DNA of 64,000 bases from Enoplolaimus lenunculus (GCA_030248215.1 JASANG010001063.1:1-64000), one strand, 5' to 3'. Counted from the first letter of the stretch, positions 1 to 11,194 are shown. Program-made: numbers and translations. Notes: generated by a model from the sequence alone, not told the origin.

Positions 1-45
1 CTCAGCGGAGTCACGGATCCAGTGGTATCCCTACACGCGGGTGTG

Positions 46-142
46 CAGTGCAAAATCTCTACAAGGCGTGGGAGTCCCTCGAGCGTCAAGCTCCTGCAGC
101 TGAGTGCTGACGGTAAACGTCTACCACTCGTGAGGCTGCGAC
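46..142 (+). mobile_element. family T fragment (tRNA-like TTAA MITE)
   Basis: Core piece of the family T element: the GAGCGTCAAGCTCCT motif followed by an A-box-like CAGCTGAGTG. Both TTAA ends are missing. A short family E scrap (CAAGTTTTTGC / CAAAAACTTGCA) follows to about 230, still in the phosphatase intron. Confidence 0.6.
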
Positions 143-354
143 AAGTTTTTGCAACGAGAACTGGCTGCCGCAATCCAATATAGTGCTGAAAGTTTCGTCA
201 TCTGATTTTCGAGCAAAAACTTGCAGGTATGAATCGGATTTAATCAAATCCCAAAAATTACTCAAAATTAGATTACTTTTTTGTAAATTTCAAGACGTTT
301 AATAAACAAATGATAGGTGCTATACACATTTGAGAATACGGCTGCTCGTTTTAG

Positions 355-2338
355 GCACAATATCGACCGGAAGATGGTGCAATATTGTCGAAGATGTTAC
401 TCAACTTAACATTCCATGGATTTCGTTAATGTCTCGACTGGTCGAGTTGACTGCAAATCGTAAATCAGTCTACTACAATACAACATTTCAAGAGATGACA
501 CTTTCAATCAAATCACAAAGTGATAACGAGGTAAGTCGAAAGGGGGGCACTTTGAGTGTTTGCAACCCCCCGTCACTAATTCTATTTCATATAAACGCGT
601 ATGACCAAATTGGTGTTTTGTATTATTTCTGTATAATCGTATGCCGAAACCTAAACCTAAGCCTAAGTTTATAGAGCGCTTAAAACGAGTTAATCATAGG
701 GTTTTTTAACTTTTGGCCAATGTAAAGAACAGGAGCGGAACAGTAAGTATTATAAGCATATTCCTAAGCCTAAGCGTAAGCCTAAACCTAAGCCTAAGCG
801 TAACGATGAGCCTATTCCTAAGCCTAAGCCTAAGCCTAAGCCTAAGCCTAAACCTAAGCGTCAGAATAAGCATACCTATTCCTAAGCCTACGCCTAAGCC
901 TAAGCCTAACCTAAGCCTAAGTCTAAGCCAAATCCTAAGCGTAAGAATGAGCATACTTATTCCTAAGCCTGAGCCTAAGCGTAAGTCTAAGCCAAGCAAA
1001 GAAATTAGTTTAAAGCTTAAGCTTACTTTTTTCCAGTCACACAAAAAATGTTTCACCCCTGATCTTTAAATGGGCCTAATTTTTGAACCAATGTTATGGT
1101 GCAGCCTGGCGTTAAATAATTGATAATTTACGGATTAATTGAAATTTTAGCTAATATTTCAGAGCAGTCCGTGTGTTGTGGAAGCTCTTTATCGTCATAA
1201 ACAAACACTGGAGACAATATTTCGATTTATGGATAAAGATAATTCAGGTATTCACACGAGCTCGTAATTCGAACAGGGGCAAAGGAGACGCCGGCCACCG
1301 GGAAACGTTTTGAACTTGCTTGTAAATCAACGCAAACCCTTGGGTGTTCCTCCTAAAAAAGTTTCCAGCACCCTTGCAAGGTGAGCTGGCTACGTGCTTG
1401 TATTGACAAAATTAATAACCTTTCTAGCCCATGTAAAGATCAGGAGTGGTACGTTTTTCTGCGGGTCTGTAATAGATTATGCTCATGTTTTAGGCTAATT
1501 TTTTGCTCAGGTTTAGGCTTAGAGGTATACTTATACTGCTGTTACGACCCTGAGCGGAGCCATGATGGTTTCTCCTGCAAGCAGGTATTTCATGGTCGGC
1601 TAAGGTTGATGTTTCACATAAAAACACCGTTTACCCTATTCAAAGGGTCATTTAGGGGCCTCCCAATAGTAATCTCATACCTCCTTGAACTATTACAAAA
1701 CCACAATTGTGTACTTGTGATTAATGCTAAAATTGCGTTTGGCTTCTCGTTCGCTTTCTCGATAAATTGTTTCACTGGCCCATGTATAGAACAGGGACGG
1801 AACAGTAGTATAAGCATATTCCTAAGCTTAAGCCTAAGCGTATGGATGAGCCTATTCCTAAGCCTAAGCCTAAGCCTAAGCATATGGATGAGCCTATTCC
1901 TAAGCCTAAGCCTAAGCCTAAGCAAAAAAATAGTCTAAAGCTTTAACTGACTCTATTATCGCTCCTCCGGAAAACGATCCGGCCCTGTTCCATACATGAA
2001 CCGTTACACTTATTATACATTCGACAATGACTGTTTTACTCGTAACATTCAACTGTGTCGTAGGCTTTGTATCAATGGAAGAATTTCAACAAGCGTGCGA
2101 GCTGTTGAGTAAATATACCAAAACCCCGTTATCTATCGAGTACATCCACGATTTGGCCCATTCAATCGATTTCAACCAAGACGGATTTATTGATTTGAAC
2201 GAATTTTTGGAAGCGTTTCGACTCGTCGATTCAAGATTCGGTCCAACTGATGACAGGTTGAAATCGTCAAAAAGTACCAGTCGACGTAGACCCTCGTTGG
2301 TGAACGGCCGACAAAAACAAAACGGCGTTGCGTTGTGA
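355..2338 (+). CDS. PPEF: Ser/Thr phosphatase with EF-hands (PPEF/rdgC type), last three coding exons
   Basis: Exons 355-530, 1163-1247 and 2064-2338 (stop TGA at 2336-2338), each bounded by AG and GT (donors gtaagt and gtattc), with phases 1, 0 and 1 that agree. Together they give 177 residues. The first exon reads GTISTGRWC...VTQLNIPW, the PPEF C-terminal region next to a divergent EF-hand. The second and third join across a split Gly into a canonical EF loop (DKDNSGFVSMEE). A second canonical loop follows ([12 protein letters not shown], then FLEAFRLVD). This wording is close to PPEF/rdgC, a Ca2+-controlled phosphatase of sensory cells in the family. The catalytic domain must lie left of the window. 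The tail is basic and ends NGVAL. Both introns hold family A MITEs. Family assignment is strong; orthology is inferred. Confidence 0.9.
715..1076 (+). mobile_element. family A MITE (hexamer core)
   Basis: Starts GGCCAATGTAAAGAACAGG and ends with its inverted copy (GATCTTTAAATGGGCC). Flanks TAACTTTT / TAATTTTT look like an aged 8-bp target duplication. The core is a (CCTAAG)n array. It lies in a phosphatase intron. Confidence 0.85.
1262..1400 (+). mobile_element. family I fragment
   Basis: GC-rich block with the 'cttgcttgtaaatcaacg...cccttgggtg...gctggctacgtgc' pattern seen again at 17025, 19078 and 23788. Probably a degraded MITE with GTAGCC/GGCTAC ends. Confidence 0.45.
1426..1557 (-). mobile_element. 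family A MITE, short copy
   Basis: CCCATGTAAAGATCAGGAG at the left and GTTACGACCCTGAGCGG at the right, with only a few TTAGGC-like units. Right end worn. Confidence 0.6.
1777..2002 (+). mobile_element. family A MITE
   Basis: GGCCCATGTATAGAACAGGG ... CCCTGTTCCATACATGAACC with flanks GTTTCACT / GTTACACT (8 bp, one difference). (CCTAAG)n core. It sits just before the last phosphatase exon. Confidence 0.85.
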
Positions 2339-2609
2339 AGCTGAAATTTTTTAACTTTTTTACTGAAAAAATTGTACAAATTTAAATAATCGCTTTTAGT
2401 AATTTGAATTTGAATATAAGTTTTGATGCATGGACGTTCATTCGCGGATACTGACGATCCGTTTTGGACACAAGTATCTTGGCGTACAACTTCATGAAGC
2501 CCGTTCAGTTTAAATGTTCTCCAGAGGCGGATTGCGGACAAGAAGCTGTGATCCAGGTAAACGGACTGTGCTGTAGTCTACAGAGCTCTTTTGTTCGATT
2601 TCCCCGCAT
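2339..2609. other. 3' flank of the phosphatase gene
   Basis: AT-rich 3' UTR-like sequence after the stop. No canonical AATAAA is seen in the first 100 bases (only AAATAA-type variants). The remainder shows no recognised repeat. Confidence 0.4.
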
Positions 2610-2853
2610 TTGATCCCAGTTCACATATAGTTGGCTATGGGCAACTCAACGCAATATGGACAGTTACAACCAGTACGCATGGTACAAAATCTCTACCAAA
2701 CATGATAGCCTTTTCGGACATAAGCGTTAGGCTCATATAACTGAGCGGTGGTAATAAATACCTCCCACGCAAGCCTACGAGGTTGGAGTCTTAGCGTAAA
2801 ATTAAACCTCAGATGAAATTGAAAATATTCATGTCAGAAAAGGCGAAAGTTAA
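2610..2853 (+). mobile_element. family T element (tRNA-like TTAA MITE), aged
   Basis: Contains 'ggctatgggcaactcaacgc', the tRNA-like block and the right-end signature 'gaaattgaaaatattcatgtcag...TTAA'. The left TTAA end is decayed. Confidence 0.7.
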
Positions 2854-2859
2854 CGCTTA

Positions 2860-3560
2860 GACATAGGCTTAGTCTCAGGGTTTAGATAAAGGATTAGCAT
2901 TAGCGCAGCCTTTTTCTAAATCTGATCCTAAGCTTGTGCGGATAAGTGTCCAAAAATCTTTTAAAATTTTATAACTCTAAAGATTAGTAGCTTAACCCTG
3001 CAAATAATAGTACGTAATTGTAGACAGCGAATAAATGATTTTTTAAATTTTCAATTGCAATGTGTATAGCAACTGTTATCAGTTAGTAATGGGTTTTTAA
3101 ACTCACTAAATATTGCCGATGTTAAACTCATACTTGATACAAGAATAGAGCAAATCATATGCGAAGGATGTGCAAAAGTTTGAACCTCAGCATTTTAACT
3201 GGTTCGAACGCCACAATTTCTATCACAAAGCGGTGATAGGTGGTACACACATTTGAGAATGCGGACCCTTATTATAAATTTGTAACATTTTCAAATTTAC
3301 CTCATTTTTAAATTTTGTTTAAAATATTTCATTTAAAGATTTCTCATTTCGAAATAAAATCTTCCACGTTGAAATGTTTGAAAAGAGATAAGTGTGCTAT
3401 GTTTGACTCGCTTAAATATACTATTTTCCGTAGCTCGTTTGAAATTCATGGTAAAAACAGAAAAGGTAAATAAAACAAATTACAATAGATTTTGTCATGC
3501 AAATTTACAAATTGAATTCGCCTCTCAACCCAAGTAGATTCCATAAATGTCAATTATGTT
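2860..3560. other. no gene seen
   Basis: AT-rich, with scattered TTAGGCTTA-like scraps at 2860-2935 and a 'ggtgatagg...cacatttgagaatgcgg' motif near 3235 that recurs near 310 and 9370, so it is probably a repeat scrap. No splice-flanked reading frame is visible. Confidence 0.4.
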
Positions 3561-3564
3561 TAAT

Positions 3565-3712
3565 TGTAGTTCACAAATGTTTCCAGGACCAAATAAAGTT
3601 GAGTTCGAAACTGCAAAACAGTCCGTAACCAAACAGCAAGGAAGGTACCTTCTATAGAGTTCGAATAAATATCAGTCTTCCACTTTTATTCGAGCCACTA
3701 AATTTTCCATTA
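3565..3712 (-). mobile_element. family B fragment
   Basis: Degenerate piece of family B: 'aggaccaaataaagttgagttcgaaact' through 'aataaatatcagt...attcgagccacta'. TIR badly worn. Confidence 0.5.
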
Positions 3713-3757
3713 TAAGTCAAAAGTTGCCGACGGTAGGCAGCCCCAAGAGCTTTTAGA

Positions 3758-3920
3758 TTTATATAAGGCTAAGTCTACGCCTAAGTCTAAGCTAAGCCTA
3801 AGCCAAAGCCAAAGCCAAAGCCTAAGTGTAAGAATGAGTTTATTCATTAGCCTAAGCCTTAGCCAAGCAAAAAAATGAGTCTAAAGCTTTAAGCTTACTC
3901 TATTGCAGTCCTACATGGGC
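3758..3920 (+). mobile_element. family A MITE, right part
   Basis: (CCTAAG)n-like core, the conserved 'gtctaaagctttaagcttactctattgcagtcc' block and the terminal ACATGGGCC. The left TIR is lost. Confidence 0.6.
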
Positions 3921-4213
3921 CAAATTTTTTAATTTGTGAAACAACCACAAATTGCAAACCAAATTACTAAAATCATTAAAAACTATTAAGCTCTTTGCAT
4001 CCATACCGCCCACGGTCGTCTTAAAATTATTTATATCTCCGCCTTAGCGATTTTTAAGTGCCTGCAATTATTATTTTTTATTATAATTAAGGTATCATAC
4101 ACCAGGGGATATTAAATGAAATATATCTTTTTGCGAAAGTTCTGAAGAGACGAGAAACAAATACGGCATAAACATTGAAACAATGTTCTGAATCATAGAG
4201 TCCTAGAAATGTT

Positions 4214-4456
4214 GGCCCATGTAAAGATCAGGGGCTGACGTTTTTTTCTGTAGGACTGCAATAGAGTAAGCTTAAGCTTTAGACTATTTTTAAACTTAGG
4301 GATAAGCTTAGGCTTAGGCTTAGGAATATCCTTATTTAGGCGTAGGCTTAGGAATCAACTCATTCTTACGCTTAGGCTTAGGCTTAGGCTTAGGCTTAGA
4401 CTTAGACTTAGAAATATGCTTATAACACTGTTTCGCCCCTGTTCTTTACATTGGCC
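4214..4456 (-). mobile_element. family A MITE
   Basis: GGCCCATGTAAAGATCAGGG ... CCCTGTTCTTTACATTGGCC. Flanks GAAATGTT / GAAATGCT fit an 8-bp target duplication. (TTAGGC)n core. Confidence 0.85.
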
Positions 4457-4673
4457 GAAATGCTTAACTCGCTCCTGACACTTGATAACGGATAATATTT
4501 ACGGTTTTATACTCACTTTCGAAGCGATATTCTGACTACGCCCCTGATTATGATTTTCTATAATCTGAACGAAATTTATCATTTCAGCGGACTGTATTTT
4601 TAAAGACCGAATGTTGCTTATTAACTATTCATTCTTATTTTTACTGCAGCCTTTAGTGTGAACGCCGCCGCGG

Positions 4674-5096
4674 TCCGTGCAAACATAAGAGGCCGGACGT
4701 TTTTCTGCGGGACTGCAATAGAGTAAGCTTACGCTTTAGACAATTTTTTGCTTAGGCTTAATTTTTATAAGCTATTTTTACGTTTAGGCTTAAGAATGCG
4801 GTTATGCTACTGTTACGGCCGTGTTGTGTACGTTGGCCAAATTCGGCACCACACCAACTATATTACAGAACGCATGTTCACATTTTTGAGCTTATGCCTA
4901 AGCCTAAGCGTACGGATGAGCCTATTCCTAAGCCTAAGCCTAAGCGCAAGCCTAAGCCTAAGCCGAAGCCTAAGCCGAAGCGTACAGATGAGCTAATTCC
5001 TAAGCCTAAGCAAAAAACTTAGTCTAAAGATTAAACTTGACACTATTACAGCCCTACAGAAAAACGTTCTGGCCCTGTTCTATACAAGGGCCGCCA
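4674..5096 (+). mobile_element. two adjoining family A MITE pieces
   Basis: 4674-4838 is a short copy read in the TTAGGC sense. 4875-5096 is a (CCTAAG)n copy ending GGCCCTGTTCTATACAAGGG. Proper outer TIRs are only partly kept. Confidence 0.6.
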
Positions 5097-5371
5097 ACGG
5101 TAAATGTACCTTCCTCATCAATTGGAAACTTCTGATTGCCGGCTTGAGTATTATAACGTAAACCGCGAGGTTTTTAAACCAATTTTGCGTTTCATAGTTG
5201 CTGATAAGTCGGATTTGGCTTGTGTAACCTTTACCTGGTCGTTTTTGTTTAAAATTAATTTCTTTTTCATTTTTAATTACCGGAAACAGTAGAAATTACA
5301 TATGAACCACAATGATCTGTGTTGACATATCGTAATCTGTTCTAATAATAAATTTGAAACGTCATAATTTG

Positions 5372-5535
5372 GAGCCATGTAATTATCAGGAGTGGACGGT
5401 TTTTCCTCAGGATTGCAATGGAGTCTGAAGCTTTAGACTAATTTTTCCTTAGGTTTAGGCTTTACGTATAGGCTAATCGTTATGCTTAGGCTTAGACTTA
5501 GGAATATACTTAAAGTCACGGCCTTGTTCTATTGG
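5372..5535 (-). mobile_element. family A MITE, short
   Basis: GCCATGTAATTATCAGGAG at the left, a small TTAGGC-like core, and GGCCTTGTTCTATTGGCC at the right. Confidence 0.6.
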
Positions 5536-5930
5536 CCATAATTTGGCATCGTCTATACATGGTCACTGTTCTCAACATGCAATGTAAGAAAAAAGTTTTA
5601 GTCCATTCTTAGATCCGTACAAATTTTTGGAACAACCTTGAGCGGACGGATTTGTCAGAGACTTCCAAGACGATCGAACGCCGCATTGGTGAATCACGAG
5701 GGTGACAGTTGCGGCATTTTGCCCGAATTTATTTGAAATATTTCTATCTAAGTTGGGCTGATAAGATTTACGGGGTCATTTGTACACTTTTGTGTGACAC
5801 GCTTTCAGGCAGGGTTACTGGAAAATTTTCGTTCCGGTAGGAATAACGAGTGACTGTTAACCCTGGGCTATGACATATTTTGTAGTCCGGCCGAATATAT
5901 GAAAGGTGTCGAGAAATCCGAATATGCAAA
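5536..5930. other. no gene seen
   Basis: Unassigned. The 'ccctgggctatgacatattttgtagtccggcc' stretch near 5865 resembles 56735-56763, so at least part is an undefined repeat. Confidence 0.35.
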
Positions 5931-5937
5931 ATAGCTA

Positions 5938-6060
5938 CTCACTGAGCGATTCATTGCAGGAAAACTTGACTCTGGCGGAGTCGAATTTTGACTCAGTTTG
6001 TGTTGTCAGGAAAAGCCTATTTCGAAGAGAGTCAATTTGACTCACCATTTTTTACCGTGT
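5938..6060 (+). mobile_element. family D MITE, right half
   Basis: GACTCTGGCGGAGTCGAATT...GTCAATTTGACTCACCATTTTTTACCGTGTA. Only the right arm of the palindrome remains. Confidence 0.7.
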
Positions 6061-6235
6061 ACGAATGTTGCATAATTAATGATATACAAACAGAGGTAAA
6101 ACCATGTTAAGAAACATAGTCTGCAGTCACTTACGTGTGTTCTCAGAGTAAGCAATGCAATGAAATCGATACTTGCAATAATTCTAGGCGAACATTTCGT
6201 GTTTCTTTACTAGTAGCTGGTAGATCTATAGTAAT

Positions 6236-6575
6236 AGATCCGTAGTGAGCAGAGTACAACCGGATTTGAAAAATACCGGACCCGGAGGTCAACACAACTT
6301 ACCGGAACCGGAGCAGAGGTGAAGCCGGAAGTGAGGCGAACTTAGGCAGTAGAAATGATGATTAATTAGTTAATTTTAGCCAATATCTGTAATATGTTGT
6401 TAAGTGATTTGGTTTTACGCTAGTTTTCTGTGAACTTTCGGAAATTCTTTCGTTCTTTCGTGAAAATTGTGACAAAAGTAATTATGCAAAATTTTACTAC
6501 CGAAATTGCCCGAAAACTCCGGCAAAAATCTACCGGAGCCGAAGCCGGAGGCAGACCTCCGGTTGTACACTGGTT
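6236..6575. mobile_element. family K element
   Basis: Inverted ends built from CCGGAGGT/ACCGGA words ('acaaccgg...taccgg' at the left; 'ctaccggagc...gacctccggttgtac' at the right). Matches 18690-19012 in the opposite orientation and a scrap at 54168. About 330 bp and AT-rich inside, so MITE-like. Confidence 0.6.
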
Positions 6576-6591
6576 CTGAGGTAATATTAAA

Positions 6592-6660
6592 GTTCGATTC
6601 ACACGTGCAAGTTTTTGCATCGAGAATTTTTTCTCTTTTCCAGCTTGAAATACTGATCAG
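6592..6660 (+). mobile_element. family E end fragment
   Basis: 'gattcacacgtgcaagtttttgcatcgaga', the outer end of family E, without its partner. Confidence 0.5.
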
Positions 6661-6744
6661 GCATTATATATGGGGACATTGCCTCGCAGGGTTCGAGAGC
6701 GTCCCGTCCGCGAGTATAATTTTTTCAAGAAAGCCGAGCTTCGG

Positions 6745-6930
6745 CCAAAGTTTAGAACAGGGTCGTAACAGTAGTATAAGCATTTTTCTAAACCTAAGCG
6801 TAAGTGTAACAATGAGCTTACACTTAACCTAAGCATAAGCAAAAATTGTCCAAAGGTTAAGCTAAGTACTCTATTGTGATCTCGTAGAAAAACGTTCCGC
6901 CCTTAATCTTTTAATAGTCGCAAACCTTTG
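6745..6930 (+). mobile_element. family A MITE, aged
   Basis: GGCCAAAGTTTAGAACAGGG, a short CCTAAG core, the 'ctctattgtgatctcgtagaaaaacgttccgccc' block, and a decayed right TIR. Confidence 0.6.
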
Positions 6931-7489
6931 TAGCCCCACCTTCGTGCTTACGGGCTAATTTTTTACGTCAGCTGGGTACTTTGTTGATCAAAATTTCAAA
7001 TATTAATATTCGACTCAGACTGATTTTGGATCGTTCGCTACTCGTACGTGTCGCTATGTTTTATGCTAAATTTGAAAATGTAATTTTGAAATATTTAAAT
7101 TATAATTGGATCCGCTGAAGCTTTAGTTCAATTTCAATATTTTAATCGTGTTCTTAAAACTGACAATATTTATTGTTTTAATTGCTTTTGTGTTTCGCTC
7201 ATGTATCGCTGAACTAAGAACGTGTTCCCGCGGGACTGCCAATAGAATAAGCTTAAGCTTACGACTAATTTTTGACACGAAACGAAATGTAAACATTTTG
7301 GCAAAATTTGAGTTTGTTAATTTTTGCACCGCTGATTTTGTGACATTTACTAAATATTTGCATATTTTGAGAAATAGTTTTTGTCTTTAGATCAGTTTGT
7401 CAATTAATAGGTATTTTGTATGCTAATTCAAAATTATAAACAACATTTTACGTAGCAGTAAGTACAGTTTCAGATACACATTTCCCACT
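6931..7489. other. no gene seen
   Basis: AT-rich and unassigned; a GCTTAAGCTTA palindrome word near 7250 hints at an old family A scrap. Confidence 0.35.
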
Positions 7490-7703
7490 TTAACCCTTTA
7501 ACTCATAGAGTATACTATGAGCAACTAAATACAAGTAATATACGCGCCCTACAAGACGTGAGAGCCTACTCGGGCTCGAGCGTCAAGCTCCTATAGCTCA
7601 GTGGTCATCGTAAAACGCCTCCGACCCGAGAGGCTGGGGTTCAAATCGTACCTTGAAATTACACTCATATGAAATTGAAAATATTCATGTGAGACAGGGT
7701 TAA
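7490..7703 (+). mobile_element. family T element (tRNA-like TTAA MITE)
   Basis: Begins TTAACCCTTTAACTCATAG and ends CATGTGAGACAGGGTTAA, so TTAA at both ends with inverted termini. Internal A box TAGCTCAGTGG and B box GGGTTCAAATC. Confidence 0.85.
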
Positions 7704-8054
7704 AAGGTTACGGTTTAGGCTTAGGCATACATAAACATAAGCAATTGATTAAACTTAAATACGTGTCAAAGCTTTTTCCTAAACCTATTTCTAAGTGTTC
7801 TAAGCCAAAGCCTAAGCATAATTGCAGCGAAAGTGTACACCAGCCTTCTGCCAATTAGAATATCAACAATTATGGGTCATCCACGTAATAGTGCGCGCAC
7901 TAGTGTTAAAAATATTGTCCAGGTATGGGTAAGGACCAATGTCATTTTCAGGAACTCTATAGAAAGGATGATATATTTAGAACTAGTCTATGTGCAGAGT
8001 CCAAACTACTAGACAAAGCAAACTTCAGCTGTTCACTGACAAAATTATTGTTGA

Positions 8055-8275
8055 ATCGATGTATCGGTATGTCTGAAAGTACACCGATTCCGATAGTCGG
8101 TTCTAGTCCCACCGCATCCGCAGTAACTTGTAGTACCACACTCACGGTATATGAAGCCATTGTAGCGAAAAGTTGGCATGGCTGAGTAGCTCAGTGGTCA
8201 GAGCAGCGGACCGGTAATCCGCACGTCGTGGGTTCGAGACCCACCGCATCCGCAGCAATATTTTAGTAAAAGGCT
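8055..8275 (+). repeat. tandem tRNA-like (SINE) pair
   Basis: 8181-8254 folds like a tRNA: D arm GCTCAGTGGTCAGAGC, anticodon stem GCGGA/TCCGC with loop CCGGTAA (anticodon position GGT), T arm GTGGGTTCGAGACCCAC. The acceptor strands do not pair and position 33 is C, so it is not a sound tRNA. A worn copy of the 3' half with the same 'CCCACCGCATCCGCAG' tail lies at 8090-8130. The leader 'attgtagcgaaaag.ttgcatggct' recurs at 12867. Confidence 0.6.
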
Positions 8276-8522
8276 TCATATGGTACTGCTTAACTTAGAA
8301 TATATTCAGAGTAATCGAGTTGAACAGTTGGCCAATATTTAACAAATATACTGTTACTACGGGGCGGTTGCTAATATTCAGTTTAACTTAACTTTTAAAC
8401 GAAAATTAAATTTGTTTATTACTTTTGCGTTTTGAGACATTTTGTCAGGCACGAAGGATTGAACGAAACGGGGATTGGATTAAAACGGATCATAGGCAAC
8501 ATGAACGCAATATCTTTGAAAG

Positions 8523-8778
8523 TTGACTGTAAATTCTAATGAGTTGATTAATCAATTCAGCTAACGAGTTGGTTATTTCTAAATTAATATCAGTAAACAT
8601 TAGCTCACTGTCAGTTGAGTTAAACCTCAGTCTAAGTTGAGTTGACTCTGGGTGAGTTGGTTAATTAAACTCAGAATGAATTAAATCAACTCAAAATTCT
8701 GAGTTTTGAAAGTCCTAACTCAGACTGAGTGATTCAACTCATTCTGAGTTAAAATCAACTCACTGAAGTTTACAGTGT
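8523..8778 (+). mobile_element. family C MITE
   Basis: ACTGTAAATTCTAATGAGTTG ... AAGTTTACAGTG, about 255 bp of alternating AACTCA/TGAGTT words. Ends slightly worn. Confidence 0.85.
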
Positions 8779-8784
8779 TGAAAA

Positions 8785-9180
8785 TAATAAAGTTTACCAA
8801 CCGCTGACGTTACCCAGTTCAACGAAGGCTTAGATTTCACAGCACGAAAGTAAATTGCATAAATAGTCACATGTAATTGTATTTCCAAGTTCTGGTATAT
8901 GGCGTACAACTCAAGTTATCTGTATCGTAACAATGTCGGTATCCAAATATTTGGTGTAGGTATATCGGTATTTTACAGTATTGGTTCAAACCTGTGCCAG
9001 TATTCTGAAATGCATATAGCACCTATCAGAAGTTAGTAATAGGTTTTCAAACTAACGAACCGGTGCGATTGCAGACCATAAAATTTTATACTGAAATAGA
9101 ATAAATTGAATGCAACAAATGTGCTGAATTTCAAACCTCACCATTCTGTTGTTTGATTGTTCCACAAGATCTATATCCAA
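8785..9180. other. no gene seen
   Basis: AT-rich; contains the 'cacctatcagaagttagtaataggttttcaaac' word that also occurs near 3070 and 54130, an undefined dispersed repeat. Confidence 0.35.
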
Positions 9181-9183
9181 CTT

Positions 9184-9350
9184 GGGCTTTACGTAAACAT
9201 CAGGGACGGAACGTTTTTCTACGGGACTAGAGAAGAGTAAGCTTATGCTTTAGACTAATTTTTTTGCTTGGCTTAGGTTTAGGCTCAGGAATATGCTCAT
9301 TCTTAAGGAATACGCTTATTACTGTTCCACCTCTGTTCTTTACATTGGCC
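9184..9350 (-). mobile_element. family A MITE, aged
   Basis: 'aaacatcagggacggaacgtttttct' at the left and 'gttctttacattggcc' at the right, with a reduced TTAGGC core. Confidence 0.65.
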
Positions 9351-9514
9351 CCAACTTGTAATAAGTGCTACACAAATATTTGAGAATACGGGCTCTTGAA
9401 AAAACATTAAGTCAAAGTATAAATATGCAGATAAAAAACTCAAAATATAACTGAATTTTCTTGAAAATGTGCGCACTCGTACCGGTGGAACACTGTCTCG
9501 CCCTTTGGTTTGTT

Positions 9515-9891
9515 GGCCCATGTAAAGATCAGGGGCGGAACGCTTTTTGTGGGAATAGAAAACACTAAGTTTAAGATTTTGGATAATTTTTTTGCTTGGC
9601 TTAGGCTTACGCTTAACACTTAGGCTTAGGCTTAGGCTTAGGCTGAGGCTTAGGCTGAGGCTTAGGCTTAGGCTTACGCTTACGCTTACGCTTACGCTTA
9701 GGCTTAGGCTTAGCCTTAGCATTTAGGCTTAGGCTTTAGGCTCAGGCTTAGGCTTAGGCTTAGGCTTAGGCTTAGGCTTAGCATTTAGGCTTAGGCTTAG
9801 CATTTAGGCTTAGGCTTTAGGCTTTAGGCTTTAGGCTTAGGCTTAGTAATATGCTCATAATACTGTTCGGACCCTGTTCTTTACATTGACC
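9515..9891 (-). mobile_element. family A MITE, long hexamer core
   Basis: GGCCCATGTAAAGATCAGGG ... CCCTGTTCTTTACATTGACC with a perfect 8-bp target duplication GGTTTGTT on both sides (9507-9514 and 9892-9899). The core is a roughly 240-bp (TTAGGC)n array with TTTAGGC and GTTACGC variants. Confidence 0.93.
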
Positions 9892-10352
9892 GGTTTGTTT
9901 ACGTTTCAAAACTACTTATATTGCGTAGGCGTTACAAACGTAGGCGTCATAGGTATTAATTACTATTTTTCAAATTTTAAAATATAAGTAAATTTTCATT
10001 AATTTTACAAAAATTTAATATAAATAACATGAGATATTTTTTTGTCAATTGTTTATCGGTAAACTATACGCGTGTGTGCAGAGGAGGCACCAAGAGACCC
10101 ATGATCTGTCGAATGGAAAAACTTAATTTCAAATGCTGTTAGCCGAAAAAACTGTGATTTACACATGAACCATATATATTAAAGATGCCGCGGCGCCGTG
10201 ATTTTTAGCCGGTTCGAAAACGAGGCCGGGGCCCGGGCCAGAAAAATACACTAAACTTTAAATTTTATATGTATCTTTGACGAAAACATGATTCTCGGAG
10301 TATGGCACCGTTTTTATCATAGGCTTCACGCGACATTTTGCATAGGCATGCG

Positions 10353-10696
10353 CAGTGGCGGATTAAGGATTTCAAAATGGGGGGGGGGCAAAATTTCACA
10401 GGTAATAAACTTTATTTTTGACCCACACACAAACCACGAACTATTGCCATAAAATTGACTTCTTCAGGTTCGTTCCATTGAGATGAATCACAAATAAAAC
10501 TAACGCATCAACGCAATTTAGATCTAAACAACAGGGTGGAAACATAAGTTCGGATTTAGTTTCAAACAGGCACAAACTTAAAGGCGCTGCTTATACTATG
10601 GTGCGTAAAACAGAGAATTGACACTATATAATTTTTGTCGAGATGCTGTTGGGGGTGGGCCATGGCCGGGGTGGCCCCCCGCATGGATCCGCCATT
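10353..10696 (+). mobile_element. family G MITE
   Basis: GTGGCGGATTAAGG ... ATGGATCCGCCATTGG inverted ends, flanked by GCATGCGC / GCATGCGT (8 bp, one difference). A close copy in the opposite orientation lies at 40650-40985. Confidence 0.75.
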
Positions 10697-10809
10697 GGGC
10701 ATGCGTAGAAAAGTTACGTACTGCAGTGATGTTGCAGTGTTTAAAAAGAAGCTTAATACACAGCAGCAATGGTTTTGCTATGTGGTAAAGCTGTGTTCAA
10801 CCTTTTTTA

Positions 10810-11060
10810 CACACACAAATATACATGTTTTTATATGTATATATAATATATATTATATATACATATATATTAAATATACATATACAAATATATATGTATA
10901 TGTATATATATTATATATACATATACACATATATATGTATATGTATATATTATAATATATAATATATACAATGTTCGTAATTATATATACACATATACAT
11001 ATATATGTATATATTATATATACATATACTTATATATGTATATGTAACATATAGTTGGTA
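10810..11060. repeat. TA-rich microsatellite
   Basis: Long run of alternating TATATACATATA words with many self-complementary segments; low complexity. Confidence 0.9.
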
Positions 11061-11194
11061 ATTTTATATATTTAGGTTTGGTTTCAATTTTACAATTTGC
11101 AATGATTCAAGAATACTGAATCCAAAATTGTTACTGTATTGGCAGCTTTATTGATTCATGAGACTGTAAATCATTGAAAAGTCTTTAAAAATAT

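Noticed and set aside
8181-8254. Functional tRNA-Thr(GGU)
   Set aside because: Acceptor strands do not pair, position 33 is not T, and a partial copy lies adjacent; better called tRNA-like.
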